64,000 nucleotides of DNA from an uncultured Oceanospirillaceae bacterium (GTDB lineage: Bacteria > Pseudomonadota > Gammaproteobacteria > Pseudomonadales > Balneatricaceae), in the NCBI GenBank assembly GCA_937138495.1, contig CAKZPE010000022.1:181081-245080 (forward strand). Reading direction: 5' to 3'. Under the pieces are notes generated by a model. It was given only the letters and a program-made list of their open reading frames with translations. It was not told the DNA's origin and made no database searches. Every line of letters starts with the position of its first letter. Positions within the stretch are counted from its first letter, which is position 1. The translations under genes and the position numbers were made by a program. Positions 27,550 to 36,429 of this stretch are shown one piece after another.

Positions 27550-28329
27550 TGCATCATAGGATTGTTGCAGTCTTATATAGGCTTGTAGGGCTGAGGGGCT
27601 CAGTACTTCGCTCAGGCAGTCCTGAACAATGGTTTCGTAGCTACCATCCTGTTTCATCTCTCTGATTGCGTTTGCCTCCCTGGGGAGCAGATCTTCGTGT
27701 TTACGGTGCAGGTAAATATATATCGGTTCAATTGTCAGCGCGGGCTGCAAGGCATGTATGTTGCTGTTGTTCTGCTGCTGGCTGAGTAATCCATAACCCA
27801 TCTTCTTTTCATATAAAGCTAACTCTGCGCGGTCCATTTTCAGCATTTTAAACAGGGCTTCAGGGGTGACGACCTTGTCAACCATCGGAGTATCAGGAAG
27901 GTTGTTTTCAAATACCACCCAGCCCCGGATGTAGGATGTCCGGTATTTTTCCAGGCTTTTCCAGTCCGGCGTTGTTATCTGGCTGTTTTTACTGAAGGCG
28001 ACAATTTCGGCAACCCAGGTGATTTCCGGTACGGGGAGCAGGTCAGGGTACGTGCGAGTGACACCGGCAATGCGTGCAAGGTCTCCGTCATGCAGCCCTG
28101 CGTTGGCATCTCTTAATGCCCGTCGGGCAGGTACTTTCCTGATGATTGCCCGGATGCCGATACGGCGAAAGGCCTCTGTCGCTATCCGGTCAGCGAGGCC
28201 TGTTTGCAGGTCATTTGATATTGGCAGACGCTGTATCGTGCTGAGAATGATTGTGGAATCGGCATATGCCGGTGCCGGAGATACCAATGAGATAAAGATT
28301 AACAGCCCACTTAAGATCATTGCTTTCAT
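27517..28329 (-). CDS. Periplasmic solute-binding protein, family 3-like
   Basis: 270 residues from the ATG at 28329, six bases after AAAGGG; an ATG at 28335 directly abuts that sequence. A clear signal peptide ends near PAYA. The mature part has the two-lobed type II binding-protein layout: ADRIATEAFRRIGI near the start, DGDLARIAGVTRTYPDLL and a hinge-like central region. No permease or ATPase gene is nearby, so import by an ABC transporter is not supported. The gene follows the PAS-GGDEF-EAL gene by 82 bases in the same direction, which suggests it may be a sensory partner. Its end overlaps the convergent GT2 gene. Confidence 0.75.
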   Translation of the reverse strand: MKAMILSGLLIFISLVSPAPAYADSTIILSTIQRLPISNDLQTGLADRIATEAFRRIGIRAIIRKVPARRALRDANAGLHDGDLARIAGVTRTYPDLLPVPEITWVAEIVAFSKNSQITTPDWKSLEKYRTSYIRGWVVFENNLPDTPMVDKVVTPEALFKMLKMDRAELALYEKKMGYGLLSQQQNNSNIHALQPALTIEPIYIYLHRKHEDLLPREANAIREMKQDGSYETIVQDCLSEVLSPSALQAYIRLQQSYDASVSLQETQLQ

Positions 28330-28411
28330 AATCATCCCTTTGTCGTGATAGCAAAAGGTGAGCAGGAAAAATGATTGTCGCAGCGCTGCCGGTTGATCGT
28401 TAACAGCGGCG

Positions 28412-30817
28412 TTATAAATTGCTTATTTTTTCGAGCTCGCTTTCCTGGTACTGAATGCTTTTTCTCAGGTCGCCCTGAGGTTTCTGATACAGATATCCCT
28501 GTGCTTTACCACAGCCCAGTTGTCGCAGATGCTGGGCCTGCAGTTCGGTTTCAACGCCTTCGGCTATTAAGTCCAGCTTTAAGGTTTTCGCCATGGAGAT
28601 AATGGTTGCCACGATTGCCGAGTCTTCAGGATCAGTCAGCATATCGCGGACAAAACTCTGGTCAATTTTAAGTTTATCAACCGGCAGAATCTTCAGATAG
28701 GAGAGGGATGAATAGCCGGTACCGAAATCATCGAGTGCGATTTTAACCCCCATTTTACTGAGCCGGTTGAGGCGTTCGATTGCCCATCCTTTATCCTGAA
28801 TGATCAGGTCTTCAGTGACCTCTATCACCAGCATCTGAGGGGGCAGGCCGGTTTCTTCCAGCACATGTTCGATGTGTGTGATAATTGCATCGGATTCTAA
28901 CTGGCAGGGGCTGACATTGACGGCGATCGGAACCTGTTCGTCAAGTTGTGCCATGGTACTGCAGGCTTCTTCTATTACCCAGGCACCCACATCCAGAATC
29001 AGGCCACTGGATACCAGTTCAGGAATAAACTCGGCCGGTGAGATCATGTTCCCGTCCGGTGTTTTCCAGCGTAACAGGCACTCAACGGAGACTGTCTGGC
29101 GTGTGCTCAGGTCAATAATAGGCTGATAGAACAGAACAAACTCTTTGGCTTTGAGGGCGCGGTGCAGGGCGGTTTTCAGGATCAGTTTCTGATTGGCCTC
29201 TGCGTCCATACCGGGGCTGAAGAATACGACCCGGTCACGGCCGTCTGCTTTAGCTTTGCACAATGCCAGGTCAGTGTGGCGTAGCAGCTCATCGAAGCTG
29301 TTGCCATCGTCTTCGAGCATGGCGCAGCCGATACTTACCGATACCTTAATCAGTGAACCCGCAACCAGCATGGTTTCATCAAATGCCTGTCGGATCTGCT
29401 CTGCCAGTTTTGCTGTTATCTTCCGGGCAATGGTGCTATCTGATTCCGGTAATTCTGCCAGTAGCAGGAACTCATCGGAACTGAGCCGGCCCAGAGAGTC
29501 ACTTTTGGGGACAATAGACTGAATGATATTGGCAGTGGCTTTAATCAGCAGATCACCGTTGCCCTGACCCAGTGTGTCGTTAATGCTCTTGAAATTATCG
29601 ATGTCGACAATCATCACTGCATAACGGTTAGGGGATGTCTGATTGCGAATAATTGTCTGGGTTATCCGGTCCCGCATCAAAACCCGGTTAGGCAGTGACG
29701 TCAGCTGATCGAAGTTAGTGATTTTATCAATCTTAGCTTCCTGCTGTTTACGCTCACGGATATCCCTGCAGATGGTAAGTAAGTGGGGCTGGTCGTTGAT
29801 CTCGATAATAGATGCGGATGTTTCAGTCGGGATCAGATTGCCAAGCCTGGATTTGAACGTCAGTTCCTGAATGTTCCAGCCGGTACGCTGGGTTTCATCC
29901 AGGAAATTACGGATATGGTTATGGGCGCCGCTGTACAGGGCATAGAAAGACAGATCTCTGAGCTGCTCAGCAGTAAAGTTCAGCATGTCACAGGCTTTAC
30001 CGTTGAAATCGATAATGCTGTTGTTAGTCAGGTCGATAATCAGGATGGCGTCATGAGAACCTTCAAAAATACTGCTGAGTTTTCGGCGTTGCTCATCACT
30101 TTGAAGGTAAAGTTGGCGCACTTTTCCATGCATTGAGTCAATCGTTTGTGCCAGCTCATCCAGTTCATCATGGGGTCGGTTAGGGCGCGCAATGGCTTTA
30201 TGAACTGACAGCTCCAGCTGGTTTTTCTGATCATCAGATAGATCAATGCTGCCGACTAATTGCGAAATCCGTGATACCCGGCTGGTGATGATTTTAAAAA
30301 TGATCAGCAGGATAAGGAAGGATACCAGGAATGTTTTTACCCCCTGGCCCAGCAGGATAACGGCGAGGCGGTTGCGCAGGCTGGCATAAATATTATCCAG
30401 TGTTGCCCAGACTTCTATGTGCCCCAGCTGATTAATGGTTCCCTGCTGCTCACGCACGATAGGGTACGTCTGGGAAATAATGTGCTTGGCTTGCTTGTCG
30501 CCGATAGCGTTCACGATGGTATTGGTTTCGTCGACAATGCTGACGTAGATGACGTCATTGAGGTTATAAATACCGCGGATCTGAGACTCTACAACGTCGG
30601 TATTAAACAGCCAGATATTTTCGCTCAGGCTGGGCAGATAGCTGACTTCAATAGACTTGAAGCGCTGCTCGAGCAGATTTACATCGATGCGGTATTCGAA
30701 ATACAGTTCAAGCAGCGTCAGAATCAGGGTGACTGAGGAGCTGCAGATCAGAATGTAGAACAGTATTCTTTTACTCAGCCCAGTAACGCCGGACATCTGA
30801 GACTTTTTTGAAATCAC
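28412..30817 (-). CDS. Membrane PAS-GGDEF-EAL protein, probable c-di-GMP phosphodiesterase
   Basis: 801 residues from a GTG at 30817 with AGGT upstream; an ATG at 30796 is an alternative. Membrane helices near 18-38 and 156-178 enclose a periplasmic sensor of about 115 residues; then a linker, a PAS domain (about 247-360), a GGDEF domain (370-530) and an EAL domain (545-790). The GGDEF signature reads SSDEF near residue 447, so cyclase activity is unlikely. The EAL motif reads ECL near 578, but its glutamate and the other metal and catalytic residues are kept (NVSPCQL, EVTEDLI, DDFGTGYSSL, KIDQSFV, AEGVET, AQGYLY), so hydrolysis of c-di-GMP is expected. First gene of a likely pair with the binding protein. 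Confidence 0.92.
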   Translation of the reverse strand: MISKKSQMSGVTGLSKRILFYILICSSSVTLILTLLELYFEYRIDVNLLEQRFKSIEVSYLPSLSENIWLFNTDVVESQIRGIYNLNDVIYVSIVDETNTIVNAIGDKQAKHIISQTYPIVREQQGTINQLGHIEVWATLDNIYASLRNRLAVILLGQGVKTFLVSFLILLIIFKIITSRVSRISQLVGSIDLSDDQKNQLELSVHKAIARPNRPHDELDELAQTIDSMHGKVRQLYLQSDEQRRKLSSIFEGSHDAILIIDLTNNSIIDFNGKACDMLNFTAEQLRDLSFYALYSGAHNHIRNFLDETQRTGWNIQELTFKSRLGNLIPTETSASIIEINDQPHLLTICRDIRERKQQEAKIDKITNFDQLTSLPNRVLMRDRITQTIIRNQTSPNRYAVMIVDIDNFKSINDTLGQGNGDLLIKATANIIQSIVPKSDSLGRLSSDEFLLLAELPESDSTIARKITAKLAEQIRQAFDETMLVAGSLIKVSVSIGCAMLEDDGNSFDELLRHTDLALCKAKADGRDRVVFFSPGMDAEANQKLILKTALHRALKAKEFVLFYQPIIDLSTRQTVSVECLLRWKTPDGNMISPAEFIPELVSSGLILDVGAWVIEEACSTMAQLDEQVPIAVNVSPCQLESDAIITHIEHVLEETGLPPQMLVIEVTEDLIIQDKGWAIERLNRLSKMGVKIALDDFGTGYSSLSYLKILPVDKLKIDQSFVRDMLTDPEDSAIVATIISMAKTLKLDLIAEGVETELQAQHLRQLGCGKAQGYLYQKPQGDLRKSIQYQESELEKISNL

Positions 30818-31159
30818 AAAATATACCTACTCAGTATCAATGAACCGAGTTCTGTGCCGGGAAAAGAAAACAGTGGCGGGTACCTGAACTCAATCTTGAA
30901 CCAAAACTAAGACTAATTGGGTATTAGTTTGCGTCCATGCGTTTATAGCATATTGGCTTAATGGTAGTTCAGAAACAACCAAATAATGCTAAGCAGCTAC
31001 TCATTATGTTGAAGAGATAGCGGTACAGATGTTTTTTTTGTCTCATCTGTTTATAAGCGTATGAGCTATCAGTCCGTCTGGGTGCAAGGAAAGAGAAGAG
31101 AGCAGGGTGACCGCCCCTTTATGATTAAACAGGGGCGGGATAAGCGATGTGCGTTACGT
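30818..31159. other. Gap between the PAS-GGDEF-EAL gene and the VTT-oxidoreductase gene
   Basis: About 340 AT-rich bases. A stem CCGCCCCT/AGGGGCGG around a loop of about 12 bases lies at 31111-31138, just after the stop of the minus-strand oxidoreductase gene, but no T run follows on either strand. No coding sequence is convincing. The promoter of the GGDEF-EAL gene should be in the right-hand neighbourhood of its start, 30830-31000. Confidence 0.5.
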
Positions 31160-33295
31160 TTAGTTACGCATCCAGCGGTGGAATTTTTCCAGCCAGGCCA
31201 GTGCTTTTTTCGGTGCATGGCGTTTTTTCCAAACGCCGGCTGCAAAGCGGTTCGCTTCATTAATGGTTGGATACGCGTGTAAGGTGCCGAGAATTTTGTT
31301 CAGCCCCAGTTTATGCTTCATTGCGAGTGCGAATTCCGGCAGCATTTCTGCCGCATGTTCACCCACAAGCGTAACGCCCAGAATCTTATCGCTGCCAGGC
31401 TTAAGCAGTACTTTTACAAAGCCATAAGCTGCTTCGTCGGTGATCGCTCTGTCCAGATCGTCCAGATCATACTTCACCACTTCGTGAGGAATGCCTTTAT
31501 CGATCGCCTGTTTTTCATTCAGGCCAATGCGTGCAACTTCCGGGCTGGTGTAAGTCGTAAACGGTATGAAACTGTAATCCACTTTAAAGCGTTTGAATTG
31601 GCCAAACAGGCCGTTAACTGCGGCGTACCATGCCTGATGTGACGCAGCATGTGTAAAGCGGTAAGGGCCAATGACGTCGCCACAAGCGAAAACGTTAGGC
31701 AGCTCCGTTCGCAGATAGTCATCCACTTCAAGATGTTTATCGCCACTGTTAACCAGGCCGATATTTTCCAGACCAAACCCGTGCAGGTTTGGCGTTCTGC
31801 CCGTGGCAACGAGCAGTTGGTCAAAATCGATGCGCCGTTCAGTGCCCATGTGTGTGCAGATCAGGGTGTGTTGGCTGCCGTAGCTTTCAAACCTGACCGG
31901 AGTATGTTCAGCGCACAGGTTAATACCGTCTTCAAGGAGTTTACTTTCGACGACTTTAGCAGCGTCCAGATCTTCATTGGTCAGCACTTGTGGCTTACGG
32001 TAGACCAGAGATACCTGGCTGCCTAAACGTGCAAAGCACTGTCCCAGTTCGCAGCCGATAGCACCGGCACCGAGAACCAGCAGGCGTTCAGGGCGTTGCT
32101 GTAAATCCCAGACAGTGTCTGAGGTCAGAGGTGTCAGGTTTTCAATACCCGGGATGTTGGGAATGGCAGGGCGTGCACCGGTAGCTATGACGATATTGCG
32201 GGTCGTGATTACTTTGCCGTTCACTTCGACTTCCCAGGGGGAGCGTATGGTCGCCTCGCCGGTCTCGCAGTCTACCCCTAAGGATTCATAGCGTTCCACA
32301 GAGTCGTGAGGTTCTATGGTTGTTATGACACGTCTGATCCGGGCCATGATGTCGGCAAAATCAAATTCAACTTCAGCTTTTTTAATACCAAGTTTGTTTG
32401 CGTCACGGACATCTGCCAGAAAATGCGTGCTGCGTATCAGCGCTTTGGATGGGACGCAGCCGGTATTCAGGCAGTCACCGCCCATCTTATGTTTCTCTAT
32501 CAGTGTTACTTTCGCTTTCGTGGCGGCAGCAATATATGAAGTGATCAGTCCGCCGGCGCCAGCGCCGATGACGACCATATTGGTGTCAAAGGAGGCTGGC
32601 TTACTGAACGCCTGGTATTTATGACGCGCCTTAATGCCGCTAACAATGGCTTTGGCAATCCACGGGAAAATACCCAGTAAACAGAAAGACAGTAAAAGTC
32701 CGGGGGAAACAATGTCTCCTGCTTGTTCGATTGCGCCTAACTGTGTCCCCGCATTTACATAGACTGCAGTGCCCGGCAGCATGCCAAGCTGACTTACCCA
32801 GTAAAAGGTTTTGGCCCGCATGGTTGTCAGGCCCATAACAGGATTAATAACAAAGAAAGGTACCAGTGGCACCAGTCGCAGGGTAAACAGGTAGAACATG
32901 CCGTCTTTAGCAATACCCGCATTAATAGGATCAATATGAGACTGGAATTTATTGGTCAGTGGCTCACGCAGCAGGTAGCGGGCAATCAGGAATGAGCACG
33001 TAGCGCCAATAGTACTGGCGAATGAAACCAGAATCAGGCCGGATAACAGGCCGAAAACTGCACCGGCTACCAGCGTCATAACGGCTGCGCCTGGAAGGGA
33101 GAGGGCAGTTACCGCTATATAAACAGCCATAAAAGCCAGGCCTGAAAACAGTAAATTGCTGTCTACCCAGGTTTGCAGGGAGGCTTGCTGAGATTTTATA
33201 TAACCAAGGTTGAGATAACTGCCTAAGTCGAAAATAAAGAATGCAATTACTACCAGTGCAATGATTGCAACCAGCAGACCTTTCTTCCAGTTCAT
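31160..33295 (-). CDS. Fusion of a VTT (TVP38/DedA-like) membrane domain with a pyridine nucleotide-disulphide oxidoreductase
   Basis: 711 residues from the ATG at 33295, preceded by AAGGATA; an upstream start would add 32 unrelated residues. The N-terminal 240 residues contain several membrane helices with the VTT core (VAGAVFGLLSGL ... GATCSFLIARYL ... LRLVPLVPFFVIN). The rest is a soluble flavoenzyme with FAD motif VVIGAGAGGLITSYIAA, redox-active CLNTGC near residues 275-280, NAD motif VLGAGAIGCELGQCF and FAD motif NVFACGDVIG. The C-terminus reads HAYPTINEA, with Tyr where dihydrolipoamide dehydrogenases have the catalytic His of HAHPT, so it resembles mercuric-reductase-like relatives and is not a true Lpd. 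Substrate unknown; a membrane-tethered electron-transfer or detoxification role is possible. Confidence 0.9.
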   Translation of the reverse strand: MNWKKGLLVAIIALVVIAFFIFDLGSYLNLGYIKSQQASLQTWVDSNLLFSGLAFMAVYIAVTALSLPGAAVMTLVAGAVFGLLSGLILVSFASTIGATCSFLIARYLLREPLTNKFQSHIDPINAGIAKDGMFYLFTLRLVPLVPFFVINPVMGLTTMRAKTFYWVSQLGMLPGTAVYVNAGTQLGAIEQAGDIVSPGLLLSFCLLGIFPWIAKAIVSGIKARHKYQAFSKPASFDTNMVVIGAGAGGLITSYIAAATKAKVTLIEKHKMGGDCLNTGCVPSKALIRSTHFLADVRDANKLGIKKAEVEFDFADIMARIRRVITTIEPHDSVERYESLGVDCETGEATIRSPWEVEVNGKVITTRNIVIATGARPAIPNIPGIENLTPLTSDTVWDLQQRPERLLVLGAGAIGCELGQCFARLGSQVSLVYRKPQVLTNEDLDAAKVVESKLLEDGINLCAEHTPVRFESYGSQHTLICTHMGTERRIDFDQLLVATGRTPNLHGFGLENIGLVNSGDKHLEVDDYLRTELPNVFACGDVIGPYRFTHAASHQAWYAAVNGLFGQFKRFKVDYSFIPFTTYTSPEVARIGLNEKQAIDKGIPHEVVKYDLDDLDRAITDEAAYGFVKVLLKPGSDKILGVTLVGEHAAEMLPEFALAMKHKLGLNKILGTLHAYPTINEANRFAAGVWKKRHAPKKALAWLEKFHRWMRN

Positions 33296-33560
33296 GACGG
33301 TATCCTTAAAGTACGAAAGCAGTATGTGCTTTACAGGGAATGTGGCAACAGCCTGTTTTGCTATGGTATTGATTTTTAAACCGGGCCACAAATATCAGCC
33401 AATGCTGAAGGTGAGGGATGAAATTAACCTGAAAAAGCATCGCTTTTATATCGCCGTGCAGTTTTTAACCGTTTTAATGTGCGGTTGGTGAAGAATTAAA
33501 CACGTACCATGAGAAAATCTGCCTAACTGACTTATTTCTTTAAAAAAATAAAAAAGGGTG
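33296..33560. other. Gap upstream of the tRNA promoter
   Basis: About 265 bases before the tRNA promoter. It holds the promoter side of the minus-strand VTT-oxidoreductase gene. I see no gene or repeat. Confidence 0.5.
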
Positions 33561-33589
33561 TTGACGCCAAAGGGGCTCATATATAATAT
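33561..33589 (+). promoter_or_regulatory. Strong sigma-70 promoter of the tRNA operon
   Basis: TTGACG at 33561-33566 is followed either by TATAAT at 33582 (15-base spacer) or TAATAT at 33584 (17-base spacer). The following GCGCACC is a GC-rich discriminator, the usual sign of growth-rate (stringent) control of stable RNA genes. It leaves a leader of about 140 bases before tRNA-Arg. Confidence 0.75.
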
Positions 33590-33734
33590 GCGCACCACCT
33601 TGAGGCGAGGCAATCAACGCAGTAATGCAGAGCGCTGAAGATTCAGGGGTTCGGGAATTAAAACGCCTGAAGCTCAATGAAAAGAGAGCCTGCTTTAGGC
33701 AAGTATCTGATTCATAGAGTAAGCTTTCCAATAT

Positions 33735-33811
33735 GGGCCAATAGCTCAGCTGGATAGAGCACCGCCCTTCTAAGGCGGTGGTCGAGGGTTCGAATCCTTC
33801 TTGGCCCGCCA
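33735..33811 (+). tRNA. tRNA-Arg (anticodon TCT)
   Basis: 77 bases with CCA encoded. Acceptor stem GGGCCAA/TTGGCCC, D-arm AGCTCAGCTGGATAGAGC, anticodon stem CCGCC/GGCGG around loop CTTCTAA, and T-loop GTTCGAATC. Reads AGA codons. Confidence 0.97.
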
Positions 33812-33838
33812 GTTTGGAAAAGCGATGTATATGTAGTG

Positions 33839-33914
33839 GTGGGCGTAGCTCAGTTGGTAGAGCTCCGGATTGTGATTCCGGCGGTCGTGGGTTCAAGCCC
33901 CATCGTCCACCCCA
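33839..33914 (+). tRNA. tRNA-His (anticodon GTG)
   Basis: 76 bases with CCA encoded. Acceptor stem GTGGGCG/CGTCCAC; the base before the stem is G and the discriminator is C, as required for the extra G-1 of tRNA-His. Anticodon loop TTGTGAT, T-loop GTTCAAGCC. It lies 27 bases after tRNA-Arg in the same transcript. Confidence 0.97.
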
Positions 33915-33961
33915 ATTTCCTTTATCGTTATATTTAATGCTTCCAAACCTGATTATATGAT

Positions 33962-33983
33962 GCTGCCTTTTGGCGGTTTTTTT
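33962..33983 (+). terminator. Probable terminator of the tRNA operon
   Basis: CTGCC/GGCGG with one G-T pair, loop TTTT, then eight T. The stem is short, but the T run is strong. Confidence 0.5.
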
Positions 33984-34165
33984 TGTATCTGCGCTTTGCT
34001 GTCTATTTAAGAGCTTTTCACTTGACTAATCCGGCTGCTTGCCGGAAAATTCCCGCCTTTAGATATTCTGGCCCTGCTTGCGTAAGAGTGTTTTAGCTTC
34101 AATGGCATGCAGGTTGTAAGTGTTTTGATTTGTAACGATACAAATAATTTTTTGCGAGGAATTCC

Positions 34166-35512
34166 ATGCAAGTTTCTGTAGAAACGACTACTGGTCTAGA
34201 ACGTCAGGTGACTGTTGTTGTACCGGCCGAGCGTGTAGACAATGATGTTGCTCAGCGCGTGCAGCAAACTGCCCGTACTGTTCGTATTGACGGTTTCCGT
34301 CCTGGTAAGGTTCCGGCCAAAGTAGTTAAGAAGCGCTACGGCAAAGGAATTCGTCAGGAAGTCATCGGTGAAGTGATTCAGGAAAGCTTTTACCAGGCTA
34401 CTCAGCAGGAAAACCTGACACCTGCAGGTGGTCCGAACATCGAATTCAAGAACGACAAAGAAGGTGAAGATTTCTCTTACACCGCTACTTTTGAAGTTTA
34501 CCCGGAAATCGCTCTGGCTGATTTCTCTGCGGCTGAAATCGAAAAGAACAGCGCTGAAGTAAAAGACGAAGATCTGGATCAGATGATCGAAACTCTGCGT
34601 AAGCAGCAAGCTGACTGGGTTGCTGTAGAGCGCGCTGCTGCTGATGGCGATCAGGTTAAGATCGATTTTGAAGGTTTCATCGACGGTGAAGCATTCGAAG
34701 GCGGTAAAGGCGAAGGTATGGACCTGGTACTGGGTTCTAACACCATGATCCCTGGCTTCGAAGACGGTCTGGCGGGTGCTGAGACCGGTGCAGACGTTGA
34801 GCTGAATGTTGCTTTCCCTGAAGATTACCACTCTGAAGATCTGAAAGGTAAAGCGGCTGTATTCAAGGTTAAGGTTCAGTCAGTATCTGAACAGCAGCTG
34901 CCTGAACTGAACGAAGAGTTCTTTGCTAAGTTCGGTCTGGAAGAAAACAATGCAGACAGCTTCAAAGTTGAAGTTCGCAAGAACATGGAGCGTGAAGTTA
35001 AGCAAGCGCTGAAAACTAAGCTGAAAGAAGCTGTTTTCGGTCAGCTGGTAGAGCTGAACGCAATTGATGTTCCTGCCGCGCTGATCGACAGCGAAATTGA
35101 TGCAATGCGTCGTCAGGCTATTCAGCAGTTTGGTGGTGCGGAAGCAAACATCGATCCTGAAATGCTGCCGAAAGAAATGTTCCAGGAGCAGTCTGAGAAG
35201 CGTGTTAAAGTGGGTCTGCTGGTAAACGAAGTTATCAAGGCAAACGAACTGCAGGTTGATGAAGATCGCGTTAAGACAACCATTGATGAACTGGCTGCTA
35301 CTTACCAGGATCCTCAGCAGGTTATCGACTGGTACAACAGCAATGAAGAAATGCTGGGTCAGGTTAAGAGCCTGGTGATGGAAGATCAGGTACTGGATCT
35401 GCTGCTGGAATCCGCTAAGGTTACTGAAGTGGCGCTGAGCTACGAAGACGCTATCAAGCCTGCTGAGCCAAAAGCACAGGAAGAAGACGCAGAGGCTGAA
35501 GCAGAAGCATAA
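34166..35512 (+). CDS. tig: Trigger factor
   Basis: 448 residues. Ribosome-bound chaperone that meets nascent chains at the exit tunnel. The N-terminal ribosome-docking signature GFRPGKVP lies near residues 43-50, a central FKBP-type PPIase domain (VKIDFEGFIDGEAFEGGKG) spans about 160-245, and the helical C-terminal substrate cradle ends in an acidic tail. Codon use is strongly biased to preferred codons, as expected for an abundant protein. It precedes clpP and clpX, the standard order. Confidence 0.97.
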   Translation: MQVSVETTTGLERQVTVVVPAERVDNDVAQRVQQTARTVRIDGFRPGKVPAKVVKKRYGKGIRQEVIGEVIQESFYQATQQENLTPAGGPNIEFKNDKEGEDFSYTATFEVYPEIALADFSAAEIEKNSAEVKDEDLDQMIETLRKQQADWVAVERAAADGDQVKIDFEGFIDGEAFEGGKGEGMDLVLGSNTMIPGFEDGLAGAETGADVELNVAFPEDYHSEDLKGKAAVFKVKVQSVSEQQLPELNEEFFAKFGLEENNADSFKVEVRKNMEREVKQALKTKLKEAVFGQLVELNAIDVPAALIDSEIDAMRRQAIQQFGGAEANIDPEMLPKEMFQEQSEKRVKVGLLVNEVIKANELQVDEDRVKTTIDELAATYQDPQQVIDWYNSNEEMLGQVKSLVMEDQVLDLLLESAKVTEVALSYEDAIKPAEPKAQEEDAEAEAEA

Positions 35513-35542
35513 TTGCCAACTGCTTGATTTGCGTTTATAAAA

Positions 35543-35580
35543 TAACGGCTGTCGGCGTAAAGTCGGCCGCCGTTTTTGCT
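35543..35580 (+). terminator. Terminator after tig
   Basis: AACGGC and GCCGTT close a longer imperfect stem and are followed by TTTTTGCTTTT. Confidence 0.7.
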
Positions 35581-35642
35581 TTTCAGGGTGCTTTTATTGG
35601 TTGTGTAGGGCACCGAGTTCAGGATCAAAGGAGAGATTAGGT

Positions 35643-36263
35643 ATGTCGCAAACTTATAACGGCCCAACAATGATCACCAGCAGTGGCCTGGTACCTATGG
35701 TTGTTGAGCAAACTGCTCGCGGCGAGCGTTCTTATGACATTTACTCCCGGTTGCTTAAAGAACGCGTTATTTTTATGGTTGGCCAGGTCGAAGATCATAT
35801 GGCTAATCTGGTGGTAGCTCAGCTGTTGTTCCTGGAGTCTGAAAATCCTGATAAGGATATTCACCTGTATATCAATTCTCCGGGTGGTTCTGTGACTGCG
35901 GGCCTGTCTATTTACGACACTATGCAGTTTATTAAGCCGGACGTCAGTACGATGTGTATTGGTCAGGCTGCCAGCATGGGTGCGCTGTTACTGACCGGTG
36001 GTGCTGCAGGTAAGCGTTACTGTCTGCCTAACTCCCGGATGATGATTCATCAGCCGCTGGGGGGCTATCAGGGCCAGGCGACTGATATTGAGATCCATAC
36101 TAAAGAAATTCTGTCTATCCGTGAGCGTCTCAATGGTATTATGGCGCATCACACAAATCAGGATCTGGAAGTGATTTCCCGCGATACCGACCGGGATAAC
36201 TTCATGTCACCGCAGGCTGCGGTGGATTACGGTCTGATTGATGCGGTGATGGAACGTCGCTAA
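35643..36263 (+). CDS. clpP: ATP-dependent Clp protease proteolytic subunit
   Basis: 206 residues from the ATG at 35643, behind AAAGGAGAG; a start at 35601 would precede that ribosome site. ClpP forms the 14-subunit chamber fed by ClpX or ClpA. The catalytic serine is in [11 protein letters not shown], the histidine in MMIHQPLGG, and the aspartate follows in RDTDRDNFM. The short N-terminal segment before [17 protein letters not shown] is a probable propeptide. It is followed by clpX after about 165 bases. Confidence 0.97.
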   Translation: MSQTYNGPTMITSSGLVPMVVEQTARGERSYDIYSRLLKERVIFMVGQVEDHMANLVVAQLLFLESENPDKDIHLYINSPGGSVTAGLSIYDTMQFIKPDVSTMCIGQAASMGALLLTGGAAGKRYCLPNSRMMIHQPLGGYQGQATDIEIHTKEILSIRERLNGIMAHHTNQDLEVISRDTDRDNFMSPQAAVDYGLIDAVMERR

Positions 36264-36429
36264 ACTTCAGGGTAGTAATGTTTGCCGTATGCTACAGTTG
36301 TAGCGCTTATAATGCGGCATTAAGAACTGCTCCGGAGTGATGAACCGCTATAATTATCAGCATGGCGGTAGATTTTGATTAGATGGTAGCCGGGTTCAGC
36401 ACTGGTTGCCTGAGGAAAGAGGTAGTTGA

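Noticed and set aside
31111..31138. GC-rich hairpin after the VTT-oxidoreductase gene
   Set aside because: The stem is good, but no T run follows on either strand, so it was not called a terminator.
33540..33960. Frames overlapping the two tRNA genes on both strands
   Set aside because: Translations are the familiar false products of tRNA sequence; the tRNAs explain the region.
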